From contig JAJTUQ010000004.1 of the NCBI GenBank assembly GCA_021399445.1, positions 5,270,001 through 5,334,000 of the forward strand: 64,000 nucleotides of DNA, in the 5' to 3' direction. The stretch comes from Xylogone sp. PMI_703. Its lineage: Eukaryota > Ascomycota > Leotiomycetes. The position numbers and the translations under genes were made by a program. Of this stretch, positions 45,676 through 56,101 are shown one piece after another; positions within the stretch are counted from its first letter, which is position 1; every line of letters begins with the position of its first letter. The notes below the pieces were generated by a model that was given only the letters and a program-made list of their open reading frames with translations, was not told where the DNA came from and searched no databases.

Positions 45676-46546
45676 CATATGCTGACGGAGACCAGCGACT
45701 ATTTTCTGCCGCTTCGAGAAAGCGCCCTAACAATAGCCGCAGCCAGCAAGCAGTACGATAGCTACCCCTCGCCGAGCTTCACTCTTTTCGGGGCGATTTG
45801 ATTCCATAACAGCGTCATACGGTGGATTCCTAATCCGGCGCTTCTCTCAGTGCCATGATCCACCAAGCTGTAGGTAGAAATAAACTGTTGCTTAGTCACA
45901 GCGGCGCTTGGCTGATAACCAGGCACTTGTTAACGTACAGCTCTGCCAAATCCAGTCCGCGGCACTGTACCGTAAGGCTACCAACTCGGCTATCCTCTGC
46001 TCCAGAACCTTGCTGTCTCAGCCATACACACACCCCAATGCTTCGAGATCACCGCCGTCCTTTGGCTTCCTTCTCTGTCCTAGTTCTCTCTACATCCTGG
46101 AATCATGGGAACAGGCTTAGCGGCTTTCAGCCAACGTGGGGGAGTTCTGCCTACCGAACGATGCTGCGAGGGACTACGGACTACGGACTAAGGGAGGGGC
46201 AGCGTGCCCCCTTCCGTATGGCTGTTGAAAACCACTCAGGTACCATAGGGCCGGTTTTTCTCTACGCATGAGCTAGCTGTAACCATCCAATGTCGATCCG
46301 TCAGCATGGAGCTTCCAACTGTAATTACTCATATGGACTTTGGTTTCTTGCTGAGATATTTATGCGTCCCTGTCATATCTCTGTTTAAGCATATGCTTCC
46401 AAGAGGCTACGGCTGCCGATATTAGTGCACCCGGACATTTCAATCTCTATCACTCCTGCTACTTATATATCAAACCCCCTAGCTAGGTTTCTTGCGTCAT
46501 CTTAGCTCTTTCTTTCGTTTTCCCTCCCTAGTCATTGCTTTTCCCG

Positions 46547-49500
46547 ATGGCGATTCCTACCATCGATAGAAGTCCACATCTCGGCGAGGCTACGACTCGT
46601 AAGGCTGTAGCCAATGCCCCTCCAACTACCAACCAGAAATCGAAATTCGAACTCATTGATATTCGCCAAGCAGCTGTTGAAATCAATTTGAAAGATGAAA
46701 TTCTGAGTCTTGTCCAGCCTCAACATGGTCCCAAGACGATGCCCACGCTCCTCCTCTACGACGAGCGTGGCCTCCAAATATTTGAAAAGGTCCGTATTAT
46801 TACGTCATTCAATTAGCAGTATTGCAGAATCCCCAAAGCTAATCCAGCTGTAGATAACATACCTTGAAGAATACTATCTCACCAATGCCGAAATTGATGT
46901 GCTCAAGAATTTCGCTAGCAGCATCGCAAAAGCCATACCGTCTGGCTCTATGGTCATTGAGCTGGGTAGTGGGTTTGTGGTTGCCAGCGGAGACTTTTTT
47001 TGAGTTTTAATGGACTAACTGAAAAGCAGCAACTTACGCAAGGTAAGTATCCTATTACAGGCTCTGGAAGCACTCGGTAAAGATATCGACTACTTCGCTT
47101 TGGATCTGTCAGAGAAAGAACTGCGGCGTACACTCGAACAAGTTCCAGCGTTCGACCATGTCAAATGTCACGGCCTGCTCGGCACCTACGATGATGGCCT
47201 GGAATGGCTGAAAAATCCAGCAAATCAGTCCAGAACGAAATGTGTCATGTCTCTTGGTTCAAGTATCGGTACGTCCAGGGCCCAAATGCAAAGGCTTTCT
47301 GCATTAAGGTTAACGTTTATTCCTAGGAAACTTCCATCGTCACGAAGCTGCCGATTTCCTGCGCAACTTCTCTAATGTTTTGCAGCCTTCGGACTTTTTC
47401 CTAATCGGACTTGATGCAACCAACGATTCAAAGAAAGTCTAGTCAGTATTCCCCTGAGTAGATTATTTTTTACAGAATTAGTTGCTAACATGTACTAGTC
47501 ACGCTTACAATGGTTAGTGATTCGAAATTGACAGAAGGATAATGACCTAAGCTAACTCCTAAGTAAAGATCGTGAGGGCTTGACACATGAGTAAGGGAAT
47601 TATAGACTCTCCCATGTGCATATTACTGACAACGGGCTTTAGATTTGTCCTTAACGGATTAGTTCACGCCAATAGGCTGCTAGGGAAGGAGGTCTTCAAT
47701 CTCAAGGATTGGAGAGTAATTGGCGAGTATGTCTACGACCATGAAGGCGGCCGTCATCAGGCGTTCTACTCACCATCTCGCAATGTCCAATTCAACGATA
47801 TTTACTTTGAAGCTGGGGAACGAATTCAAGTGGAACAAAGCTTGAAATATTCCCAAGAAGAGGCCACCCAGCTCTGGGATGTCGCAGGGCTGAAGGAAAT
47901 GGGCAGGTGGTCAGCCTCGTCCGACGCATATAGTAAGTGGCACATTTTGATCACATAAAACTGTGTAACTTTTTTTGGTTTTTTCTCAATATATTCATGC
48001 CCCCGCATCCGCGGAAGCTGTGGGCCCAAGAATTACAGATAATTAGTCAGCCCATTGATCTCCTGACTATTTTTTTCTACACCTGTGGGGGTCACCCGGA
48101 GTTGATAAGGGGAGGGTTCTCCTTGCGCACGGACCACAAGGTATTCCATATACACAAGGCTGACAGCTCCATCTCTCTCTGGATGTCTCTCACCGTGTCA
48201 GCTTAAACAGCAATATTAATTTTTCTATAAAGCAATTCCAGAAATCTATATTGACATAAGTTCCTTGCCATAGATCTTCATTTATTGCAAAATAGGAAAA
48301 TGCCTTTCAGCCTCGACCCGGCTGTCTACGGTGCCTCCGTCATCCCCACCCTGGATGAGTGGAAGGAGCTGTGGAAGGTATGGGATATTGTAACCAGGGA
48401 CATGATCCCAGACGAAGAGTTGCTGAATAAACCAATCAAACTTCGAAACGCATGTATCTTCTACCTCGGTCACATACCCACCTTCCTCGACATCCAGCTA
48501 TCCAAGGCTAGCCGGACCCCATTCTCTGAGCCTCAATATTATCCCAGAATATTCGAAAGAGGCATTGATCCGGACGTCGATAACCCTGAAAACTGTCATG
48601 CTCATTCCGAGATTCCTGATGAGTGGCCTCCTCTAGAAGAAATCTTGACCTACCAGGATACTGTGAGAGAAAGGGTGCGGAAACTCTATGAGAATGGCGT
48701 TGACTCAATTTCGCGTCAACTGGGCCGCTCCTTGTGGGTTGCTTTTGAACATGAGATTATGCATCTTGAGACACTACTCTACATGCTTCTACAAAGTGAT
48801 AAAACACTACCTCCCACGCCCCTCAGACCCGATTTCGAAAGCGAAGCAAATCGGGCTAAGGAAGCTCGAGTTCCAAATCAATGGTTCCAGATTCCAGAGC
48901 AGACCATCACTATTGGACTTGATGATCCAGAGGACAATTCTGGCCCACATACCCATTATGGATGGTAAGCTCGTAATGAATACCGCGTTAGCATCAACTA
49001 CTCATAATTACCTTTTACAGGGATAATGAGAAGCCCCCTCGAAAGGCTCATGTGCAATCTTTTATGGCTCAGGGGAGACCAATTACTAACGAAGAGGTAT
49101 AGTTAGCTTTTTATATAATGTCTTCATTTTCTAACCCTATGCAGTATGCACGGTTCCTTCAAAACACTCATAGCTCAAAAATTCCAGCCTCATGGACAGA
49201 AAAGAAGGATTCCCTCAAAAATGGAAACTCCAATGGATACTCCAATGGGCATACCAACGGTGTAAACGGCAGCGGTAGCGACACAGACTGGGAAAGCTCA
49301 GCCCCAGTCACAGATGCATTCCTGGAAGGAAAATTCGTGCGGACTGTATATGGTCCGGTCCCATTGAAGTATGCCCTGGACTGGCCAGTATTTGCATCTT
49401 ATGATGAACTTGCTGGTTGTGCTAGATGGATGGGTGGCAGAATCCCTACCATGGAAGAAGCCCGAAGTATATATACTTACGCATACGGCTTGAAGGGCAA

Positions 49501-50053
49501 AGACGTAGAGCAGCAACTTGGAAAGACTGTACCAGCTGTCAATGGGTGAGTCAGTTTATATCCCTCCATGCAGTTGATACTGATTGTCTGGTGCAGCCAT
49601 CTCTCCAACGACGGAGTCGAGGAGACCCCGCCATCACGAGAGGCAGTCAACGGCGAGAGCTCGCAAGAGCTCTTCGTCGATCTACGGGATGCCAATGTTG
49701 GTTGCAAAAACTGGCATCCTGTAGCTGTGACAGCTAATGGGAATAAGCTTGCTGGGCAGGCAGAAATGGGCGGAGTCTGGGAATGGACCAGCACTACATT
49801 GGCGAAACACGAAGGCTTCGAACCGATGCCATTATACCCAGCGTACACGGCTGATTTCTTTGATGGAAAGCATAATATTGTCCTGGGTGGCTCGTGGGCG
49901 ACCCATCCACGTGTTGCTGGCAGAAAGACCTTGTAAGTTAGCCCGTACCTCCTCTCTCCTCTGTGACCTCAGCTGACCTGAAGTAGTGTCAATTGGTATC
50001 AGCGTAACTACTTGTACGTCTGGGCAGGAGCTCGGTTGGTACGGGACTTGTAG
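46547..50053 (+). CDS. egt1: Ergothioneine biosynthesis enzyme Egt1 (methyltransferase-sulfoxide synthase fusion)
   Basis: Twelve exons: 46547-46789, 46854-46972, 47030-47268, 47327-47441, 47499-47512, 47569-47590, 47643-47932, 48274-48964, 49021-49096, 49145-49545, 49597-49932, 49987-50053; 870 residues with every junction in phase. The N-terminal part is an EgtD-type histidine trimethyltransferase (VIELGSGNLRKVSILLQALE, IDYFALDLSEKEL, KCVMSLGSSIGNFHRHEAAD, FFLIGLDATND). A DinB-like part carries the iron ligands in AFEHEIMHLETLLYML (~506). The C-terminal FGE-sulfatase-like part ends GQAEMGGVWEWTSTTL, NIVLGGSWATHPRVAG and VNWYQRNYLYVWAGARLVRD. Together they make hercynylcysteine sulfoxide from histidine, SAM and cysteine, the main steps to the antioxidant ergothioneine. 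Exons 5 and 6 are tiny (14 and 22 nt); intron 7 is long (341 nt). The apparent GTAAGT..CAG at 47043-47060 is coding. Confidence 0.95.
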
Positions 50054-53000
50054 AATATGACTGAGAGATATTTTGGCACACCTTGATTCCAACATATCAC
50101 GGTGGAGCAGAAACTGGCAAATCCAACATTTGCTAGTGTTTCTTGGATAACAAATATACGATATCTGGAGGACCTATTTGTTGAAATATTACTCTACTCT
50201 TAGCCAAATACCAAATTGACTAGTATTGCTTTCACATAAGCTAGATTCTTCTTAGTACATCATGTTTATTGTGAAGGTGCGCTCGTGATAGGGTGACTAC
50301 TTAGTATGTTACCAATCTTGGTAGGGCAATTGCCGCAAGCCCATTCTCAAAGAGCTCGATCAAAGCTTATATCCTTTAGGATTTAAAAGCAGACGTGCAA
50401 CAAAACTTTTTGCCATACATATTGCTCCAATCACCCAGTACCTGCTATCTAGAAATTAATCTGTCCTCAAGTGCTAAGCCCTTGAAATAAACAAGCAAGA
50501 TATAATTCTCCCAAAAGAAAAGAGAAAAAATGAAAAAGCTACAAGAGATGTACGTACAACAGAAAGAGTTTAATATTGTATCCAACAACTCCTGATTCCA
50601 ACCCGAGACTTATGTACAACAGACCTGCACAGGATTCCCAATTGTCCTCAAGTCCATGATCATCTGCGGATAGCTATGGGAGTACAATACCTTATGAAGC
50701 TAGATGGCTGGCACTTCGGTACACCTTCCTCCCGTGACCCTCTATTTCTTTTCAGAGGAATTAATAACCTAACCTACTAATATGATAGTTTGGTTCTCGC
50801 CTTCCTCCCTCCCTGTATGCATGCATATGTGCATACGTGATAGAAATAGTACAGTATAAGTACAAAAGTACACTATTTCTTCTGATTTCTCTAACGTGGG
50901 AGCTAAGCTTCTCAATGCAACATCGGCACGTCCCGTTGTTATCATACGTGACGGCATAGGAAAGCCATCCATCTTGGACTAACCTTTACACAAAGTTTAC
51001 TGTCGTAAAGTTGATATCTTCTTACAGCGTAAGTGAATTGAAAGGGCATACAGAAGATAGATAGATGATGGCATCGTGACAACTTCTCCTCCCGTGATAC
51101 AGGTGGCAACAGGAAATACTGACAGGCACGGCGCGCGTATGCACAGAAGTTACTTTGCAACATCCCTGCGTCATTGACAGGTCCGCTATGTCACCTCCAA
51201 ATCACCAACATCAACATCAACACCAATGCCAAATATCCAGTACTGCAAATGGCAACATCATAACCAGCCCTAATGGGGAGAAGGACTCCCAGCCATCATT
51301 GTGACTGCGGCTGCGATTGCCCTTGCGATAACCCAAAAAACTTGATTACAGCTACAACTTTCCTCTCGCACCAACCCCCGGACTAAGGCACGTCATCAAA
51401 AAGCCACCCAATATATCTGGACTCACGGCTTGCGGCCGTAGAAATGATGTGCAGTACTGGGAACGGCTCAGGAGGTTCTGGGCAAGGGGAAGATCGTCTG
51501 TTGATGCAGTTGGAGTCCTTTTTCTTGGAGGCTGGAGGTTGGGTAAACTTGCCAGATACTGTACGGGTACCTACACGTGCGTGTGATAACCTCGTTGCAA
51601 CGCACGCTATGGTACTGAATGCTTCGTGATTGTAGGAGGAATGGGATCTCAAAGTAGTAAGTCTTCTAGGCAATCCTTCTTTTTGGCGCAGAGCAAGCAG
51701 GAATACGGTAATTGATAGTACAGCCAGTACAGTACCTTCGAGTACATTTTGCACCAGCACTGCATCACTATTTCATAGTGCAGTACACACGGGTCGGCAA
51801 GTCTTGCCATGCTTCTTCAGCGGGGGCGGGTTCTCTAGGCAATGCATCTTTCATCTCATCTCAGCTCAGCTCTTTCTTTTCCTGCACTCACCTCACAGAT
51901 TTACAGTACTTTCGTACTTTCTCTTCTGCGGACCACTTATTCCGCATCTTTTCGGAAATAACGTGGGGCTGTTAGGAATCCAATTAACACCTACAGCGAC
52001 AGGCGCACCGTATACGGGTACCTTTTCTCTTTGGCTCCTTCCCAAGCGATAGACAGCCTCGACAGCATAAGATTCATGCTAATCGCAGGCATATCCGCCA
52101 CCGCAGACCCCTACTATTGCACCCATTACGATACTTCAATGCGGATTATGGTTAATGGTAGGCTAACAGATTGATAAGATCTTCCGTGATATACTGGACA
52201 ATAGAGGATGGCAATATGTTTATCCTTCAGCCTTCGTCGGAGCACTCATCGCTCTCACGATGATGACTGGCTGGCTGGCTGACGGACCTGACTGGTGCTT
52301 GCTCTGAGACCTCTGGTGGAAAGCCAGCGTGGAAACCGCGTGCCGTCGCCCGTCAGCCGGGTTTCCAGGATTCTGGAGCGTTTCTAGTTCAGCCCTGGAG
52401 CTGCTCTCTCTTGTCTCTCTCAGCTCGTTCCAGAGTGCCACCGTACTTTGCACGGTAGATTGACATTTCAAAGTACATCCGTACCGTACAAATTGAGCCT
52501 GAGGGTCTGGTGATCGTTCGGACCCAAGACTCTGGGGCTGTTGATTCTGGAAACCATTTTGATATATCTGTACGCGAAATTTAAGCACCAAGACTGTGGA
52601 AGGCAAGAAGAGGCATCTCCGGAGGATTGCTTGTGGGTGTCAGGTGAAGTCTGGGCACCCTCCACCTCTCCACCACTCTCCTGCTCTCCACCGGTTTGGA
52701 GCATCTGATCTGCCAGGGAGAGAGGGGCTGAGAATCCAGAATCCGGCAACGAGAAGAGAAGAGCGCGAGGGTGCCAAGAAGAGCAGGAAGAGCCAGAAGA
52801 GGAGAGGCGTGTCGGTCGGTAAGGCTGCACCTAAAGTGTCTGCAGTTTCCTGTGTCGGTGGCCAGTGTTGCCCTTGCATTGGATCGGCGCGCCTGTCACC
52901 AGACACGAGCGCTCCATCCTTGCCGCGACCGTCCGGCCTCCCGTCCACCTCCGCGGTCGGAAGGTCACTGGTACGAAGAGCCAGCACCTACATCATCAAT

Positions 53001-53484
53001 CCCTTCGCGGAACTGTGGAATCAGGTACTTGGGGACGACCAATTCGGCCGAGGATACTCTCCTCGTTCGCCTCCAGGGCTCGAGGTAGTCACAAAGTACC
53101 ATCGCATTGTATCAGGTACCAGCAAGGGTCCCCTTCGTGCGTACGGAGAACCACCCGGCAGCACGGGAGGGAAAAGGAGAAAGCTGCGTTCGAACCAGGC
53201 CGTGAAACTGATAGCCAGTAGTGCCCGTCTTGCTGGCTGCGAATGAGAAGGATTCCCATAATCGATGCCGTGGGCTATGCAGGGCAGCGGCAGAGAGAAT
53301 TTGGGAAACCGAATTCTTATTCCTTCTGCTGCTGATGCCAGAAGGCCTGGGCTTTGCCGTGTTGTTCGCAGATAAGCACCGTAAACGGGTGAACGAAGGG
53401 ATTGTCTCTAAATATTACAATCCATTTTCCACAAGTCAGCTACCACGCTTCCTCCTTTGGTCTGTACCTATCCCGTACTGGTAC

Positions 53485-53498
53485 CTGTACATGTACAG
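53485..53498. repeat. 14-nt perfect palindrome CTGTACATGTACAG
   Basis: Self-complementary over 14 nt, with GTAC at both shoulders. Two further GTAC sit within 12 bp on the left, in the densest GTAC cluster of the window. Function unknown. Confidence 0.8.
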
Positions 53499-55405
53499 AT
53501 ACATGTCATGTACAAAAGTCTGGTTCTGGCCCGCAGGACAGATTCTGGGTCCTTCCACCTCGCTAACAAACCTCTTGTCTCACTATTTTCTCTTTTGACA
53601 GCGGAATACGGATACGGGTTAAGCCGTCGCATCGCTGCGAGGAGAGAACCAGGAAAAAAACTTCATTTCTCTTTGCAACTGCGGTACTGAGTTATTTCAC
53701 AGTACATTAGCACGGTATTTAGAACTGGGGAGGGGCACGCGGTACGGAGGTACTTCGTAATGGATCGTGCAACAGGTCCTTCTAGGCTTGCTGGGCAAAA
53801 CGCCGGGGCGAGCGCCGTGCTGCGCACTTGTTCCCACTGTTCCCACTCGCAGCGGCTTCCTTCAGCCACCGCGCGGCGGACGCGATCCGGTGCCACTGGC
53901 GGGCTGCTGTGGCTGATTCCGGGCGCTGGGGGATCCAGAGGTGGTCGGTGGATACGCAGCCAGTGAGATGTGAGACCTAGAACAATCCTGTTGTGCGTGG
54001 TTTGTGTGTGGTTCCAGCGGTGCCAATGGAGCCAGTCGCTGTGGTTGCGAACTGCAGAGAACTGCAAGCGGCAGTTTGAAGGAGCAGAAAGAGGCTTTTT
54101 GGGGGTGAATAATACCAGAATGCCTAAGAGAAGTACTGTAATACGGTGCAACTGGTGGTACCGCTGCAGTACGGATGGAACACTGTGGCACAATACGGTA
54201 CGGGACAGTACGGCCCTCGTTACACCGTACCTGTTGGGATGCAGAGACGAGGCCGAAAGCTACAGGCAGTTACAGTGGACCGTACAAGTGTTGATCGGAC
54301 GCTGTGCGAAGGCAACCCCGTATTCGACCTACAGGATTGCACCTATTTGCACCTACGATATGGAGTCCTGCACCACGATGGAGACTCGCGCTGCTGCTTG
54401 CGGTAAGTAATAAAGTAATTAGCCCTCTGTGCTTCGCGTTGGGTGGACCAAGCGTTTAAACGGTGCCGTCCCACTTCCACACACAAAAGAGGTCGCCAAA
54501 GGGTGATATTTTTCAGTCCCTTGGTGGCCTTTCCCTCTCCCGACGTGCATGGCTCTTCCCTTCTTCTCACCTTCGTATTTACTTTTTTTGGCAGGAAAGA
54601 GGTTCCGTCCCCACGTGTCATGCTTCAATTTGGGCAGCCGTGGGTGCTCCTGCTGCTGAGATGCTATATACTCCTGTATCACCGCATGTATTCTATGTAT
54701 TGGCGTGAGCGTGCAGCACGTCTTTTGCATCTTCTGGCAAGCTTTCGCATGAGATAGGAGTGCGGGTTTGGCCCTGTTGGCCCGTTCACTTCATGGGCTC
54801 TGGGCCGGGCTGGCCAATGGACCTGTGATGACCATGGCCCCTCGACTTGCACGCCAATCCTTCTAATTTGCTCTCGCCCGCCGTGATGCTTAAAAGAGAG
54901 AGAGCGCGCGGTCCAAGACCCATCAGTACCATACTGTACTGTAACTTAATGCTGGTGAGCCTGTGAGCCTGTGCTGTGTGTGAGGGGTTTGTGCAAAGCA
55001 CTACGGAGGTAGGGGCTGTTCTGGCTTTAACTGGGCTGGGCTGGCAACGACCGAAGAGAAGGTGTTGAGAGAGAGCGCGGAGAGCTCGCCGTAGGAAGGA
55101 AAAGAAGGAACGAGGTCTCTTGACCGCAACCACCCAGAAATAGCATCACAGCGACCGCGATAGGAAACGGGTTGCGGCTTCCAGTGCCATCGCCTGCAGC
55201 CTCCGAGCAAAAAGTGCCGAAGCCCAGTGGTACAGTATCCGTACTCTGGCAGTTCTGTGTACAAAGTACTGTAATCATCCAGTTGCTGCGGTGCTTGCGA
55301 AATGCCTCGAAGGGGCTTAAGCCGCTGAGTCTTGGTCTGGGGGGTGGTATCGCCTAAGAGGAAAAGGAAAGAAAAAAAAGGTACATGGCAGTACTCGGCG
55401 GCTGA

Positions 55406-55417
55406 GGTACCGGTACC
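55406..55417. repeat. 12-nt perfect palindrome GGTACCGGTACC
   Basis: Two head-to-head GGTACC units about 680 bp upstream of the large disordered-protein gene. Possible paired protein-binding site; inferred only from symmetry. Confidence 0.75.
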
Positions 55418-56101
55418 GCGAGTTAAAGATAGCCCCAGGGGACCCCTCGGCCCTAGCGAGCGTTTTACGAAGTGCGGGCTCCATTAAGTACTTTCCTCCA
55501 CTGTAAAATCCTGGGTCCGTCCGTCATCTCGCCCTTGAAGCCTTTTCTGCTGCTTCATTTTTCACTCGTTGCTGGGAAAAGGCCCTCCCCCATCGTTCAA
55601 TCGTTTGCAAAGTAACTGTACCCAGGACGTACCTTTCAAGCCCCCCGTTTCCTGCGAGTTTGGGCATTCTTGGCCCAGAAACCATCTTTGCCCGGCCACT
55701 CTCGTCCGGGCGCCAGTCCTTTACGTGCTGCGTGACAACGCGCAGATCACTGGGTTTTGCCACTTGGTCGCGCACTGACGTCGCAGAAGGTCTTCTACCC
55801 ATCCATGACAAACAGACTCTATTCCTTTTACCACCATCGCTCGACTCTACTTTCTCGACCTTCGCTCGATCACTGACGACAGTTACCCCATCGCCACCCT
55901 AATTTTCTCCGTTCTAATATTACATGTGCCTACATGTTCCTACTTAACACCTCTCGATCTCGGCGATGTGCGACTCCACTAATCGATAGAGACCTTCCAT
56001 CACTTCTCGTCGTCGGACATTCACGTCGGTTTGTCGGCTACCCAGCCAGCGCGCCACTCTGAGGGCCGCTTTCCACCAGAACTTTGTCGCTGCCAGCACG
56101 G

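Larger units (their letters stand above)
44178..46546. promoter_or_regulatory. Large divergent intergenic region NUF2 / egt1, GTAC-rich
   Basis: About 2.4 kb without a credible gene. It contains an imperfect inverted repeat at 44362-44428, a 15-nt palindrome (45661-45675) and roughly 20 GTAC tetramers between 44.4 and 46.3 kb by my count, well above the ~8 expected by chance in 2 kb. Short frames near 44.9-46.3 kb have no domains. It must contain the egt1 promoter at its right end. Confidence 0.5.
50054..56101. other. Six-kilobase gene-free region, GTAC-rich
   Basis: No protein gene could be supported over ~6 kb, unusual in this otherwise compact window. The part from about 52.2 to 55.6 kb is GC-richer and carries about 40 GTAC tetramers by my count, including the palindromes CTGTACATGTACAG (53485-53498) and GGTACCGGTACC (55406-55417). 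CACGTG boxes are at 51574-51579 and 54612-54617. The right end (55.5-56.1 kb) is C/T-rich and is likely the 5' UTR of the next gene. The longest frames (216, 176 and 148 codons) are biased Arg/Ser/Pro runs without domains. A long non-coding RNA or a very long regulatory region are both possible. Confidence 0.5.

Noticed and set aside
47043..47060. Apparent GTAAGT...CAG intron in egt1
   Set aside because: Only 18 nt, too short to splice, and the read-through sequence KVSILLQALE fits the Egt1 family.
52596..53246. 216-codon plus frame in the gene-free region
   Set aside because: Arg/Ser/Pro/Gly bias from GC-rich DNA, no domain, no exon partners, several overlapping frames of similar length on both strands.
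54343..54730. Overlapping frames around 54.4-54.7 kb
   Set aside because: Several frames on both strands with equal length and no domain, as expected in GC-rich non-coding DNA.
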